Shown here in pieces: positions 10,538-20,302 of a DNA stretch of 64,000 bases. The notes below the pieces were generated by a model. That model did not search any database and was not told the origin of the DNA. It worked only from the letters and a program-made list of their open reading frames with translations. Source of the DNA: Methylocystis sp. B8 (GTDB taxonomy: Bacteria; Pseudomonadota; Alphaproteobacteria; Rhizobiales; Beijerinckiaceae); assembly GCF_005771425.1 (NCBI RefSeq), contig NZ_VBTZ01000001.1, positions 62,001-126,000 on the forward strand, in the 5' to 3' direction. Every line of letters starts with the position of its first letter. Within the stretch, counting starts at the first letter, position 1. A program made the position numbers and the translations under genes.

Positions 10538-11172
10538 GCGTAATGGGCGCGAGCGCGCAGAGCGCGCGCGAAACCGAGCAGCGCGAGAGAATCATCGCCA
10601 CGGCCGAACGCCTTTTCCGGGAGATTGGTTTCCAAAAGACCACGGTCGCCGATATCGCGCGAGAACTGCGAATGTCGCCGGCGAACGTCTATCGCTTCTT
10701 TAGCGCAAAATCGGAGATCAACGCCGCCGTCGCGCGGCAGCTGATGAGCGAGGTGGAAGAGGCGGCGCAGAGCATCGCGCGCGGACCCGGGACGGCGTCT
10801 GAGCGGCTGCGCGCTCTCATTCTGTCGAATGAATCGATGAACGCGGAGCGCTACGTCGCCGATCGCAAGCTTCACGACATGGTTGAAGCGGCGCTCGACG
10901 AGAATTGGCCGATCATCTCGGATCACATCGATCGTATCGACGCTGCGATCGAAGAGGTCATTCGATCGGGCATGGAGAGCGGCGAATTCGCCAAAGACGA
11001 TGCGCAGCTTGCTGCACGGCTCGTGCACACTTCCTGCATTCGCTTCTGCCATCCGAGGTTGATGGTGGAATGCGCCGATCGACCGACTCCGACGAGCGCG
11101 CAAATGATCGAATTTTGCATTGCAGCGCTGCGCGGAGGCTTCCGCGATCTTGGTCCTGCTTTGCCGCGCTAG
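10534..11172 (+). CDS. TetR-family repressor of the efflux operon
   Basis: A 212-residue regulator. The start ATG overlaps the pump stop (ATGA). The N-terminal helix-turn-helix is clear (IIATAERLFREIGFQKTTV, then ADIARELRMSPANVYRFF), followed by an all-helical ligand-binding domain of the TetR C-terminal type. Family members bind short inverted repeats as dimers and release them on binding a small molecule, often a pump substrate. An inverted repeat over the operon promoter at 6248-6271 is the candidate target. Placing the repressor last in its own operon would give negative autoregulation. Confidence 0.93.
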   Translation: MSVMGASAQSARETEQRERIIATAERLFREIGFQKTTVADIARELRMSPANVYRFFSAKSEINAAVARQLMSEVEEAAQSIARGPGTASERLRALILSNESMNAERYVADRKLHDMVEAALDENWPIISDHIDRIDAAIEEVIRSGMESGEFAKDDAQLAARLVHTSCIRFCHPRLMVECADRPTPTSAQMIEFCIAALRGGFRDLGPALPR

Positions 11173-11276
11173 CGCAATCCGACCTATACCTGCGGCCTAG
11201 GCCACGTATAATAAGCGCTCCCCTATGAGATCGCGCGCAACCCCTCATGTCGCGCGCCGTAGCAATTGGACGATCG

Positions 11277-12101
11277 ATGAAGGTTACTCTGGTTCAAATG
11301 AATTCCGTTGGCGACAAGGCCTTGAACCTCGTCAATGCGCGCGCTCTGATCGAGCGTGCAGTCATGCAGGAGCGCCCGGACTGGATTTGCTTGCCGGAAG
11401 TCTTCGATTTCATTGGCGGCTCGCGCGCCGAGAAGATGGCGGCGGCCGAAGAGCTGCCTGGCGGCCCTGCTTATGAAATGTGTCAGGCGCTTGCGCGCGA
11501 GCACAAGGTTTTCATCCACGCCGGCTCCATTCTCGAAAAGGCGCCCGGCGAAGCGCGGCTGCATAACACCAGCGTCGCCTTCAATCGCGAAGGCGAAGAG
11601 GTCGCGCGCTACCGCAAGATCCATATGTTCGACATCACGGCGCCGGACGGCGCCAAATATCACGAGAGCGCCGCCTTCAAGCCCGGCGATTCCGTCGTCA
11701 CCTATGATTGCGAAGGACTCACCGTCGGCTGCGCGATTTGTTACGATTTGCGATTCTCATATCTTTTCCAGGCGCTCGCGGATAAGGGAGTCGATATCGT
11801 CGCCTTGCCGGCGGCCTTTACGCTCGTGACCGGCAAGGATCATTGGGAAGTCCTTTGCCGCGCGCGCGCAATCGAGATGCAGGCCTATCTCTGCGCCCCG
11901 GCGCAGACTGGAGCGCACAAAGCCGGGCACGAGACGCGCTTTACCTACGGCAATTCGCTGATCGCCGATCCCTGGGGTCAAGTCGTCGCAAAGGCTTCGG
12001 ATGGACCCGGGCTTGTATCTTCTTACGTCGACGTCGAACGCATTCGTAAGGTGCGCGCGATGATTCCTGTGGCGCAACACAAGGTGAAATTGGCGGTTTG
12101 A
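11277..12101 (+). CDS. carbon-nitrogen hydrolase (nitrilase superfamily, Nit1-like)
   Basis: A cytoplasmic amidase-type enzyme of 274 residues from MKVTLVQMN; an in-frame Met 10 codons upstream gives a poor extension. The catalytic triad is complete: Glu41 (LPEVFDF), Lys114 (YRKIHMFD) and Cys155 (AICYDLRF). IHMFDITAPDGAKYHES is close to the Nit1/Nit2-type subgroup that hydrolyses omega-amides such as deaminated glutathione or alpha-ketoglutaramate. An exact substrate is not readable from sequence. It is transcribed alone, 104 bases after the TetR gene. Confidence 0.9.
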   Translation: MKVTLVQMNSVGDKALNLVNARALIERAVMQERPDWICLPEVFDFIGGSRAEKMAAAEELPGGPAYEMCQALAREHKVFIHAGSILEKAPGEARLHNTSVAFNREGEEVARYRKIHMFDITAPDGAKYHESAAFKPGDSVVTYDCEGLTVGCAICYDLRFSYLFQALADKGVDIVALPAAFTLVTGKDHWEVLCRARAIEMQAYLCAPAQTGAHKAGHETRFTYGNSLIADPWGQVVAKASDGPGLVSSYVDVERIRKVRAMIPVAQHKVKLAV

Positions 12102-12150
12102 CGTAGGTGACCGCCGCCTAGGCGCAGAGGTCAGAGAGCGGAAATCCCCC

Positions 12151-12179
12151 TTGCATATCGGTAATTTATTCTTACTATA
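12151..12179 (+). promoter_or_regulatory. candidate promoter of ihfA
   Basis: TTGCAT (12151-12156), a 17-base spacer and ACTATA (12174-12179) form a sigma-70-like promoter in an AT-rich stretch between the nitrilase gene and ihfA. The predicted leader to the ihfA ATG is about 115 bases. Confidence 0.45.
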
Positions 12180-12300
12180 CCGCGGCATCGGGCGCTCAGC
12201 GGCGCCCGCTCTATTTGCCACGTTACGATTGCCAGAAGCTTGAGGGGGGATTTGTGTTTAGCCCAGTCCCGACAAAACAATCATTGAGCGTTTCATTCAC

Positions 12301-12633
12301 ATGGTAAGAAGAACTGCCCCAGGCAGCACCTTGACCCGGGCGGCGCTGCGAGAAGCCGTTTATGGTTGCTGCCCTTCGCTTTCCCGCGCCGAAGCACGTA
12401 AGATTTTAGACGCGACCTTCGATGAGATCAGCGAAGCTTTGCTGCGAGGCGAGTCCGTAAAATTGCGGTCTTTCGGGACCTTTAATGTGCGCGCCAAGCG
12501 TGAGCGCATCGGCCGCAATCCGAAAACTGGCGTTGAAGCCGCTATAACGCCTCGTCGAGTGCTGACCTTCAAGGCTTCGCCCGTACTCGTCGCCCACGTC
12601 AACGGGGACGCGGTCATTCCTGAAGAGGACTGA
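12301..12633 (+). CDS. ihfA: integration host factor subunit alpha
   Basis: A 110-residue DNA-bending protein of the HU/IHF family. Seen are an N-terminal helical dimerisation region (LTRAALREAVYGCCPSLSRA), the strand SVKLRSFGTFNVRAKRERIG, and the beta-arm GRNPKTGVEAAITPRRV, whose Pro intercalates into the minor groove. The ITPRR-VLTFKAS sequence is closer to the alpha than the beta subunit. IHF bends DNA at promoters (including sigma-54 promoters), replication origins and recombination sites. In many relatives a MerR-family gene follows; here the next gene is an ABC exporter 82 bases on. Confidence 0.92.
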   Translation: MVRRTAPGSTLTRAALREAVYGCCPSLSRAEARKILDATFDEISEALLRGESVKLRSFGTFNVRAKRERIGRNPKTGVEAAITPRRVLTFKASPVLVAHVNGDAVIPEED

Positions 12634-12715
12634 TTCCTCTATCATGGGGCGAGACGGCCATCGCCAGCGATACGTTCGCGGCGAGCCGAGCGGCTTCTCA
12701 TATCCAAGGTGAAAG

Positions 12716-14815
12716 ATGCAGAAATTGAGCGTGGCGGTCGCCGTCTTCGCGGCCCTTACCGCGTTGGTCAGCGCCCACAAAGGCGCCTCCAGCCTGTTTG
12801 TCCTGGCCGCGGCCTCGGCGCTCTGCGCCTACACGACCTGGCGCGCCCGAGACATGTCGAGCTTCTTGAAGATCTTCGCTTTCATGTTCTCGACTGAGAC
12901 CATTCTCTTCGGTCTTGTCGGTCTCGCGCAGGCGGAAGGCCTGTGGCCGGAATCGCTGAAGGATTACGCGCCGCCTGAAACCATGCCGCTCACCGTCGCG
13001 GTGTTCTCGATCATCGTTTATGCGATCTCGCATATTGGCGTGGTTCGGGAGATGACGCGCATTGCCGATCTCTATTTCGATTCCCGCGAGCGTGGTGAAG
13101 GGCGCGTCTGGCCGTTTCAGCCTTTCGCGGCGCGCGAGAGCGCCATCGCCATCGCCATGGTGGTGGTGCTGGTGCTCCTGAACCAAGGTCAGGTCGGCAT
13201 CACCGTGCGCCTGTCCTTCTTCAATCGCGACTGGTTCAACGCCATTCAGGAGAAGAACGCAGCGGAGTTCTGGCGACAGCTTCTCTTCGTGTTCACGCCA
13301 TGGGCCTTCGTATACGTGGCCTCCGTGATCGTTGAATTCGTTTTGCAGTCGATGCTGATCATCCGCTGGCGTCGTTGGCTGACGGAGCACTACATCGAGC
13401 GCTGGCTCGGCGCGCATACGCATTACGGCATGGCGCTTGCGGGCGGCGGGGCTGACAATCCAGACCAGCGCATCGCTGAAGACGTCAATCGCTTCATCAG
13501 CGGCGGAGAAGAAGGTTACGGCGTTTACTCCTATTCGATCCTGCTGATCGCGACCTTAAGTTCGCTCGTCTCTTTCGCCTATGTGCTGTGGGATCTTTCG
13601 GGCAACTACCCGCTTCCTGGCACTGACATTTATATTCCTGGCTTCCTGTTCTGGGTGGTGTTGCTCTATGCGGCGGTGGGAACAATAGTGACGCATCTTA
13701 TCGGCCGTTCCCTGGTTGGACTTTATTTTGATCGGCAGAGGCGCGAGGCGGACTTTCGCTTTTCGCTGGCGCGCTTGCGCGAATACACCGAGCAGATCGC
13801 GCTGCTCGGCGGCGAACCCGCCGAGCGCGGCTCGCTGCTTCGGCGCTTCGCCGGCATCATCGTCAACTATCTGGCGATTGTGCAGAAGCGTAAGCAGTTG
13901 ATGGCGTTTACCTCGACCTACGGTCAGCTCTCGCCGATCATCCCTTATGTGATCACGGCGCCCTTCTATTTCGCCGGCCGCATCCAACTCGGCGTCATGA
14001 CTCAGACGGCCAGCGCCTTCGGGCGGGTAGAGAGCGCGCTGACCTTCTTCATCAACTATTACACCTCTCTTGCCAATTTTAAATCCGTGCTCGACCGGTT
14101 GACGTCGTTCGACCATGCGATCGAGACGGCGCGTTCGGAGATGTCCGCGACGCAGATTGTCTCGCCAGCCGATGGCGCGGACATCCGCCTGCGCGAGCTG
14201 ATCCTCGGATTACCCGATGGACGCAAAATCGTGAGGGCGGATGATCTGACGATCGCCGCCGGCCATTCGACGCTGCTTACGGGCCCGTCCGGCTCGGGCA
14301 AGTCGACGTTGTTTCGCGCGATCGCCGGCATCTGGCCTTACGCCTCGGGCGACGTGCTGACGCCGCGCGGCGCAAAGGTAATGCTCGCGCCGCAACGCCC
14401 CTATATTCCAATGGGCGCGCTCGCTGAAGCAGTCGTCTATCCCGGCCGGGTCAGTGACTACTCACGCGCCGAAATTCAGGAGGCGTTGCGCGCCGCGCGG
14501 CTCGCGCCTTTCGTCGAGCGCTTGGACGAGGAAAACAACTGGGGGCAGCGGCTGTCTGGCGGCGAGCAGCAGCGCGTCGCAATTGCCCGCGCGCTTCTCG
14601 CGAAACCCGACTGGCTCTTCCTTGACGAAGCCACTTCGGCGCTCGACGAAAAGCTCGAAGAAGACATCTACGCGATGCTGCGCGAACGGTTGCTACGCAC
14701 GACTATCGTCTCGATCGGCCATCGATCGACTCTGCACGCCTTCCATGATCGACACATTGTCATGGAGCCGGCGCCCGGGGGAGTTTTTAGCCCGCGCGAC
14801 AAGGTGCACGCGTGA
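12716..14815 (+). CDS. SbmA/BacA-type ABC transporter (permease fused to ATPase)
   Basis: A 699-residue half-transporter. Residues 1-95 carry two or three helices, then an SbmA/BacA-like domain ([17 protein letters not shown] is a hallmark), and a C-terminal ATPase with Walker [10 protein letters not shown] (about 523), signature LSGGEQQR (about 612), Walker [12 protein letters not shown] (about 632) and the His switch (IGHRST). Homologues such as Rv1819c and YddA import or export hydrophilic molecules, including peptides and cobalamin; rhizobial BacA affects very-long-chain fatty acid lipid A. The N-terminal extra helices make this longer than the usual roughly 600 residues. Its stop overlaps the GTG start of rlmE. 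Confidence 0.9.
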   Translation: MQKLSVAVAVFAALTALVSAHKGASSLFVLAAASALCAYTTWRARDMSSFLKIFAFMFSTETILFGLVGLAQAEGLWPESLKDYAPPETMPLTVAVFSIIVYAISHIGVVREMTRIADLYFDSRERGEGRVWPFQPFAARESAIAIAMVVVLVLLNQGQVGITVRLSFFNRDWFNAIQEKNAAEFWRQLLFVFTPWAFVYVASVIVEFVLQSMLIIRWRRWLTEHYIERWLGAHTHYGMALAGGGADNPDQRIAEDVNRFISGGEEGYGVYSYSILLIATLSSLVSFAYVLWDLSGNYPLPGTDIYIPGFLFWVVLLYAAVGTIVTHLIGRSLVGLYFDRQRREADFRFSLARLREYTEQIALLGGEPAERGSLLRRFAGIIVNYLAIVQKRKQLMAFTSTYGQLSPIIPYVITAPFYFAGRIQLGVMTQTASAFGRVESALTFFINYYTSLANFKSVLDRLTSFDHAIETARSEMSATQIVSPADGADIRLRELILGLPDGRKIVRADDLTIAAGHSTLLTGPSGSGKSTLFRAIAGIWPYASGDVLTPRGAKVMLAPQRPYIPMGALAEAVVYPGRVSDYSRAEIQEALRAARLAPFVERLDEENNWGQRLSGGEQQRVAIARALLAKPDWLFLDEATSALDEKLEEDIYAMLRERLLRTTIVSIGHRSTLHAFHDRHIVMEPAPGGVFSPRDKVHA

Positions 14816-15510
14816 CGAAGGACTCGGGGCGCGAAGGCGGCAGGTCGCTCAAGACGCGCGTCAAGACTGCGCGCAAGCGCTCGCTCTCTTCAACGCTGTG
14901 GCTGGAGCGCCAGCTCAATGATCCTTATGTCGCGCGGGCAAAGCGCGAGGGCTATCGCTCGCGCGCGGCCTATAAGCTCATCGAGATGGACGACCGCTAT
15001 CATCTTATTAAGCCAGGCGGCCGTATCGTCGATCTTGGCGCCGCCCCTGGAGGCTGGTCGCAGATCGCCGCCGCGCGGGTAAAGGCGAAGGAGGGGAAAG
15101 GCAGAGTCGTCGCCGTCGATCTTCTGGACATGGAGCCCATCGCTGGCGTCGAATTCGCCGTAAAGGATTTCAACGATCCTGACGCGCCGCAATTCATCAA
15201 GAACATGCTCGGCGGCGAGGCTGACGGCGTGATGTCGGACATGGCGGCGAACGCCACCGGCCATAAGGCGACTGATCATCTGCGCATCGTCGCGCTCGCC
15301 GAACTTGCAGCCGACTTCGCCTGCGACGTGCTGGCGGAAGGCGGCTTCTTCGTCGCGAAGGTTCTGCAAGGCGGCACTGAAGGCCAACTGCTCGCGAGGC
15401 TTAAGCGCGATTTCGCGACGGTGCGCCACGTAAAACCAGCGGCGAGCCGCGCAGATTCGGCGGAGCTTTACGTGCTGGCGACAGGCTTTCGCGCGCGACG
15501 CGCCGAATAG
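14812..15510 (+). CDS. rlmE: 23S rRNA (uridine-2'-O-)-methyltransferase
   Basis: A 232-residue RrmJ/FtsJ family enzyme that methylates the 2'-OH of U2552 in the ribosomal A loop. The K-D-K-E catalytic set is visible: Lys in [11 protein letters not shown], Asp in VMSDMAAN, Lys in [10 protein letters not shown] and Glu in [11 protein letters not shown] motif I is [12 protein letters not shown]. The GTG start overlaps the upstream stop (GTGA), so translation is probably coupled to the ABC transporter. The basic N-terminal extension ([13 protein letters not shown]) is common in alphaproteobacterial RlmE. The usual neighbour is a Ppx/GppA gene; here it is not present. Confidence 0.95.
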   Translation: MTKDSGREGGRSLKTRVKTARKRSLSSTLWLERQLNDPYVARAKREGYRSRAAYKLIEMDDRYHLIKPGGRIVDLGAAPGGWSQIAAARVKAKEGKGRVVAVDLLDMEPIAGVEFAVKDFNDPDAPQFIKNMLGGEADGVMSDMAANATGHKATDHLRIVALAELAADFACDVLAEGGFFVAKVLQGGTEGQLLARLKRDFATVRHVKPAASRADSAELYVLATGFRARRAE

Positions 15511-15534
15511 GCGCCCGCCGATCGCCGGCGAAAT

Positions 15535-16965
15535 TTACGCATGTTGATCGCGCCCGGTCAGGTTGTCGCCTGCATTGGATGCGAGCGGCAGGAAGCTTGC
15601 GATCGAAAACAACGAGATTACGGCCACGACACAAAAAGCCGGCGTGAAATCCGCCGCCTGAAGCGCGCCGCCGCCACGCAGCGCGCGCGCCGCCTCCAGC
15701 GCCGCGGCGCCGACCGCGACGCCCGTCGAAAGCGATAGTTGCTGCGCGACGGAGGCGAAGCTCGTCGCGCGGCTCATCGCGTCTTTTTTAACGTCCGCGT
15801 AGGCGAGCGCGTTGAGCGCAGTGAACTCCAGCGAACGGAAGAAGCCGCCAACGAGCAACGCGCCCATGATGACGAAATGCGGCGTCGCCGCCGAGAACGC
15901 AGCGTTGAAGGCGAGAAAAGCGGCGGAGATAAGCGCATTGACGATCAGCACGCGCCGAAAGCCGAACATCTTGAGGATCGGCTGGGCGGTCGTCTTCATC
16001 AGCATCGCGCCCGCCGCGGAAACGAAGGTCAGGAGACCAGCTTCATAAGCGGAGAGTCCAAAACCCACTTGAAGCAAGAGCGGCAATAGGAAGGGCGTTG
16101 CGCCAAGCCCGATGCGAAAGAGAAAGCCGCCGACGACTGCCGCGCGAAAGGTCGGGATGCGCAGGAGATTGAGGTCGACAATCGGATAGGGCGCTCGTTT
16201 CGCGTGGCGGACATAAGTGAAGAGCGCCGCTGCGCCCAGCGCAATGATCGTGGCGACAATAGGCGCCGGCGCGAATCCGCGCCCGGCGATGGTGAAGCCG
16301 AAGACGAGGCAGGAGAGGCCGACGCCTGAAAGGATCGCGCCGGCGACGTCGAGCGGGGGCGTCCATTCCTCGCGCAGATCAGGAATGAACCGCGTGACAA
16401 GCATGACGCCAATCGCCCCGATCGGCACGTTGATCCAGAAAATATAACGCCAATGAAAATAGGTGGCGATGAAGCCCCCGACCGGCGGACCGATCAAGGG
16501 ACCGATCAACGCTGGGATGGTGAGATAGGCCATGGCGCGCACGAGTTCGTGACGCGGCGCGGTGCGCAGCAGCACGAGTCTTCCAACTGGCGTCATCATC
16601 GCGCCGCCGAGACCCTGCACGATACGAAAAGCGACGATCGCCCCGAGCGAATTGGAGAGGCCACAGAGGATCGAGCCGAAGGTGAAGACAACAATTGCGG
16701 CGCGAAACACGCGCCGCGCGCCGAAACGATCCGCCGCCCATCCGGAAAGCGGGATGAAGACCGCAAGCGAAAGAAGATACGAAGTCAGCGCGAGTTTCAG
16801 CGCCACTGGATCTTCGTGAAGATCGGCCGCCATCGCCGGCAGCGCCGTGGCGAGCACGGCGCCGTCGAGCTGCTCCATGAAGAGCGCGGTGGCGATGATG
16901 AGCGGCGTGACGAAGTAGGAGCGCGTTGCGCTAACCTCGACGCCTGTAGCGGAGCTTCGCGTCAA
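15535..16965 (-). CDS. MFS drug exporter (DHA2/EmrB-type)
   Basis: A 476-residue major facilitator of the 14-helix DHA2 class. Motif C and neighbouring signatures are readable: [20 protein letters not shown] in helix 1, the loop motif [13 protein letters not shown] between helices 2 and 3, and [15 protein letters not shown] in helix 4. Substrates in the family are lipophilic drugs and dyes. The start is a TTG that overlaps the radC stop (TTGA); no closer ATG precedes the first helix, so translation coupling to radC is likely. It ends 24 bases from the convergent rlmE stop. Confidence 0.9.
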   Translation of the reverse strand: MTRSSATGVEVSATRSYFVTPLIIATALFMEQLDGAVLATALPAMAADLHEDPVALKLALTSYLLSLAVFIPLSGWAADRFGARRVFRAAIVVFTFGSILCGLSNSLGAIVAFRIVQGLGGAMMTPVGRLVLLRTAPRHELVRAMAYLTIPALIGPLIGPPVGGFIATYFHWRYIFWINVPIGAIGVMLVTRFIPDLREEWTPPLDVAGAILSGVGLSCLVFGFTIAGRGFAPAPIVATIIALGAAALFTYVRHAKRAPYPIVDLNLLRIPTFRAAVVGGFLFRIGLGATPFLLPLLLQVGFGLSAYEAGLLTFVSAAGAMLMKTTAQPILKMFGFRRVLIVNALISAAFLAFNAAFSAATPHFVIMGALLVGGFFRSLEFTALNALAYADVKKDAMSRATSFASVAQQLSLSTGVAVGAAALEAARALRGGGALQAADFTPAFCVVAVISLFSIASFLPLASNAGDNLTGRDQHA

Positions 16966-17681
16966 ATGAGCTTCAGCCCCCTGAAGCTTGAATGGCCATG
17001 GCGGCCGACGATGAGATGGTCATGCACCGTAATGCCGAAAGGCTGCGCGATTGCGGCAATGTCCTTGGTCATGCGTATGTCCGCGGCTGAAGGCGTCGGA
17101 TCGCCCGAAGGGTGATTATGCGCGAGGATGAGCGCGCTCGAACCGAGCTCCAGCGCACGACGTATGATTTCGCGCGGATAGACCGGCGTATGGTCGATGG
17201 TGCCGACGCCCTGAATTTCGTCGGCGATCAGCGCGTTGCGCTTGTCGAGGAACAGGATGCGGAATTCTTCGCGTTCAGAGAACGCCATCGCCGTTCGGCA
17301 ATAGTCGAGCACCTCCATGAATGAAGAGAGCACGGGGCGCTTTTGCAAGGCGCCGCGCGCCAGACGTTTCGCCGCGGCTTCAACAAGCTTGATTTCGACG
17401 ATCGCCGATTCGCTAAGACCCTCGACTTCGCGAAGCCGCTCGGGACGCGCCGCGACGGTTTCGGCGTAGGAGCCGAAACGTGCGATCAGAGCCTTGGCGA
17501 ACGGTTTCACGTCGCGCCGGGCGATCGCGCGAAACAACAAAAGCTCCAGCATCTCGTAATCAGCGAGCGCCGCTTCGCCTGCGTCCATGAAGCGATCGCG
17601 CAGACGCTGCCGATGACCGTGAAAGTGTGGCGCAGAATCGCGAAGGCCGTCGCCTGTTGCGGCGTCAGCCGCCTTCTTCAT
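16962..17681 (-). CDS. radC: RadC-family JAB-domain protein
   Basis: A 239-residue protein with an N-terminal helix-hairpin-helix region ([35 protein letters not shown], shown in part) and a C-terminal JAB/MPN+ metalloprotease-like domain. The zinc motif HxH-x7-S-x2-D is present ([17 protein letters not shown]), as is the signature [10 protein letters not shown]. The family was named for DNA repair but its role is unproven and it is often seen near mobile DNA. Here it sits in a core operon: its ATG overlaps the map stop and its stop overlaps the MFS start. Confidence 0.94.
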   Translation of the reverse strand: MKKAADAATGDGLRDSAPHFHGHRQRLRDRFMDAGEAALADYEMLELLLFRAIARRDVKPFAKALIARFGSYAETVAARPERLREVEGLSESAIVEIKLVEAAAKRLARGALQKRPVLSSFMEVLDYCRTAMAFSEREEFRILFLDKRNALIADEIQGVGTIDHTPVYPREIIRRALELGSSALILAHNHPSGDPTPSAADIRMTKDIAAIAQPFGITVHDHLIVGRHGHSSFRGLKLI

Positions 17682-18514
17682 GCGTCGGCGCGCGCGGCTG
17701 AGGGATTGTCGAGCCCCGCCGGCGATTTCGTGAAGAGTTCCACGCCCGTCTCGGTGATGCCGACCGAATGTTCGAACTGCGCGGAAAGCGAGCGGTCGCG
17801 CGTGACGGCCGTCCAGCCATCCGATAAGATTTTCACCTGCGAACGGCCGAGATTGATCATCGGCTCAATGGTGAAGAACATGCCCGGGCGCAGCTCGACG
17901 CCCTCGCCCTTCACGCCATAGTGCAGAATATTCGGCTCATCGTGGAAAACGCGCCCGAGGCCGTGACCGCAAAAATCGCGCACGACCGAACAACGCTCGC
18001 TTTCGGCATATTGTTGAATCGCTGCGCCGATGTCGCCCGTCGTGGCACCCGGCTTCACGGCCGCGACGCCGCGCAGCAACGCCTCATAGGTCACGTCGAT
18101 CAGGCGTTGCGCTCGGCGCGGAATCTCGCCCACGGCAAACATGCGGCTGGCGTCGCCATGCCATCCGTCGACGATAAACGTCACGTCGATATTGACAATG
18201 TCGCCTTCGCGCAGCGGCTTGTTGTCCGGCACGCCGTGACAGACGACATGGTTGATCGAGGTGCAGATGGATTTCCGATAGCCGCGGTAGTCGAGCGGGG
18301 CTGGATAGGCGCCATGCGCCATCGCGAAGTCGAAAACGAGATCGTCGAGCGCCTGCGTCGTCACGCCCGGCTTGACGTGTCCGACCAGCATGTCGAGCGC
18401 CTCCGCGGTCAGCCTGCCGGCGGCGCGCATGCCCTCGAAGTCCTTGGGGCCATGCAGCTTGATCTGCCCGCTTTTGCGCGCAGCGGGCGCGAGATGGGAT
18501 TCGACAAAGGTCAT
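17678..18514 (-). CDS. map: type I methionine aminopeptidase
   Basis: Removes the initiator Met from nascent cytoplasmic proteins. The product has 278 residues from [15 protein letters not shown]; the frame stays open for 92 codons upstream but that stretch lacks family similarity. The metal ligands are all visible: Asp in [19 protein letters not shown] (two Asp), His in [10 protein letters not shown], Glu in [11 protein letters not shown] and Glu in [14 protein letters not shown]. The substrate His is in [11 protein letters not shown]. Overlaps radC by four bases (ATGA), forming map-radC-MFS. Confidence 0.96.
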   Translation of the reverse strand: MTFVESHLAPAARKSGQIKLHGPKDFEGMRAAGRLTAEALDMLVGHVKPGVTTQALDDLVFDFAMAHGAYPAPLDYRGYRKSICTSINHVVCHGVPDNKPLREGDIVNIDVTFIVDGWHGDASRMFAVGEIPRRAQRLIDVTYEALLRGVAAVKPGATTGDIGAAIQQYAESERCSVVRDFCGHGLGRVFHDEPNILHYGVKGEGVELRPGMFFTIEPMINLGRSQVKILSDGWTAVTRDRSLSAQFEHSVGITETGVELFTKSPAGLDNPSAARADA

Positions 18515-18698
18515 GTATCGCGGCGGCTCGGGGTTCTTGGACGAAGGATTTACTCGCAAAGTAATGGTTTGGAGCGGCAAAGCAAGGCTCGTGGGTGGGC
18601 TGCGCCCTTCAGGTCGCATGGGCGAAGCCGCGCCAAGAGCCAAGCGGGGCTGGCGTTCGCGGCCGCCATAGTCATAATTAATGAGTGGGAGACCGGTG

Positions 18699-19457
18699 AT
18701 GGCGCAAGAAACGGCAGACAGGCCGGCAAGCGCGGCGGTTCTCGTGATCGGCGACGAGATATTGTCTGGCCGCACGCAGGACGTGAACACGCGCTACATC
18801 GCGAATTATCTTGCGCAGATCGGCGTCGATCTTTGCGAGGCGCGAATTGTGCCTGACGACATGGCGGCGATCGTCGAGGCGCTGAACGCGCTGCGCTCCC
18901 GCTACACCTACGTCTTCACAACGGGCGGCATCGGACCGACGCATGACGATATCACCGCCGACGCGGTCGCCCGCGCCTTTGGCGTCGACATCGGCGAGGA
19001 CCCGCGCGCCATCGCTCTGCTTAGGGAGCGCTTCTCGGAAGGCGAGCTCAATCCCGCGCGCCGGCGAATGGCGCGCATTCCAAAAGGGGCGGAGCTCGTT
19101 TTCAACGCCATCTCCAAAGCGCCGGGTTTTTGGATCGGCAATGTCATCGTCATGGCTGGCGTGCCGATGATCATGCAGAACATGATGGACGTCATCGGGC
19201 CGCAGCTCGCGGCCGGACCGCCGGTGCTTGTCGAAACCATCGAGGCCAACGGCGTTCCCGAAGGCGCGTACGCCGAAGGGCTGGAAGAGATCGCGCGCGC
19301 CCATGAGGGCGTGAGCGTCGGCTCCTATCCTGCTTTCACCAGCGCGGGGTTCAGAAATCAGATCGTGTTGCGCAGCCGCGACGCGGCGCTCCTGGGGCGC
19401 GCGGCGGAGGCGGCGCGGGCGATGATTAAGGCGCTATCTAAGGAACTCGCGCGCTAA
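18699..19457 (+). CDS. CinA-like / MoaB-fold molybdopterin-binding domain protein
   Basis: A 252-residue protein with a single MoCF_biosynth (MoaB/Mog-fold) domain. Seen are VLVIGDEILSGRTQDVNTRY and FTTGGIGPTHDDITADAV, the two sequence signatures of the fold. It corresponds to the N-terminal half of CinA and lacks the C-terminal nicotinamide-mononucleotide deamidase half. I prefer the ATG at 18699, which has GGGAG eight bases upstream, over the ATG at 18681. The next gene, gpt, starts 27 bases after its stop, so the two are probably co-transcribed. Exact function is unknown; competence/damage-inducible is an inherited label. Confidence 0.85.
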   Translation: MAQETADRPASAAVLVIGDEILSGRTQDVNTRYIANYLAQIGVDLCEARIVPDDMAAIVEALNALRSRYTYVFTTGGIGPTHDDITADAVARAFGVDIGEDPRAIALLRERFSEGELNPARRRMARIPKGAELVFNAISKAPGFWIGNVIVMAGVPMIMQNMMDVIGPQLAAGPPVLVETIEANGVPEGAYAEGLEEIARAHEGVSVGSYPAFTSAGFRNQIVLRSRDAALLGRAAEAARAMIKALSKELAR

Positions 19458-19484
19458 AGGCCGCGACGGCGGAGGCTTGAGAAG

Positions 19485-19994
19485 ATGTACGGGTCCGACA
19501 AGATTTTTCCGGTCTCCTGGGACATTTTCCATCGCGACGCGCGCGCGCTTGCCTGGCGTCTCGCCTCTATCGGCGGATTTTCGGCGATTGTGGCGGTGAC
19601 GCGCGGCGGCCTTGTTCCAGCGGCGATCGTGGCGCGCGAACTCGGCATAAGGGTCGTCGAGACCGTCTGCGTCGCCAGCTATCATGAAGAGACGGAGCGC
19701 GGCGAGGTGCAGGTGCTCAAACCTCTAACTGACACGATTCTTGCCCGGCCGAGCGCTGAAGTGCTCATTATCGACGATCTCGTCGACACGGGCGCGACGG
19801 CGAAGGCGGTGCGCGACATGCTGGCCGACGCGCATTTCGCCACCGTCTACGCCAAGCCGCAGGGCCTGCCGATGGTCGACACCTTCGTCACCGAGGTCTC
19901 GCAAGACACCTGGATCTTCTTTCCGTGGGACACGGGACTGTCGTTTCAGGCGCCGATCGGCAAGCCGGACGCGAAGCCGCGCCGCCGCCTATAA
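19485..19994 (+). CDS. gpt: xanthine(-guanine) phosphoribosyltransferase
   Basis: A 169-residue purine salvage enzyme converting xanthine, guanine or hypoxanthine plus PRPP to the nucleotide. The PRPP-binding motif is [17 protein letters not shown] and the sequence [21 protein letters not shown] is close to E. coli Gpt. The C-terminal part ends [14 protein letters not shown], again as in Gpt (QDTWIEQPWD), followed by an extra basic tail of about 15 residues. Follows the CinA-like gene by 27 bases. Confidence 0.93.
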   Translation: MYGSDKIFPVSWDIFHRDARALAWRLASIGGFSAIVAVTRGGLVPAAIVARELGIRVVETVCVASYHEETERGEVQVLKPLTDTILARPSAEVLIIDDLVDTGATAKAVRDMLADAHFATVYAKPQGLPMVDTFVTEVSQDTWIFFPWDTGLSFQAPIGKPDAKPRRRL

Positions 19995-20039
19995 AGCGCT
20001 TGGCGTTCTGTTGCGGCGCCGCCTATATACGAACGGCTT

Positions 20040-20128
20040 GCGGGCGTGGCGAAACTGGTAGACGCAACGGACTTAAAATCCGTAGGGCCGTAAGGCCTGT
20101 GCCGGTTCGATTCCGGCCGCCCGCACCA
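20040..20128 (+). tRNA. tRNA-Leu (anticodon TAA)
   Basis: A class II tRNA with a complete cloverleaf. The acceptor stem GCGGGCG/CGCCCGC pairs perfectly; the anticodon stem ACGGA/TCCGT closes the loop CTTAAAA with anticodon TAA. There is a long variable arm (GGGCCGTAAGGCCT) and the T-loop GTTCGATTCC. CCA is encoded at 20126-20128. An accessory-looking gene begins 175 bases downstream. Confidence 0.98.
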
Positions 20129-20217
20129 GCCAGCATCTTTCCTGTTTAGCCCTCCATCGCCGGAATCTCCGCCTTCTGTTTGCGCCCCGGCCATAGACAA
20201 ACCCTGCCGATAGCTAT

Positions 20218-20229
20218 TAGCTTAAGCTA
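20218..20229. promoter_or_regulatory. 12-bp perfect palindrome upstream of the thaumatin-like gene
   Basis: TAGCTTAAGCTA is a perfect palindrome in an AT-rich stretch 73 bases before the ATG of the secreted protein gene. Its position suits an operator, but no regulator can be assigned. Confidence 0.35.
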
Positions 20230-20302
20230 GACAGAACTGTTGTTTATCGTCGGGCGCCAATTTCGGCGCTTTCGAACTTTCAATTTTCAAGGGAAGTGTG
20301 TG

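Noticed and set aside
18515-18790. 92-codon extension of methionine aminopeptidase
   Set aside because: The family starts at [15 protein letters not shown]; the extra part has no similarity and low codon preference.
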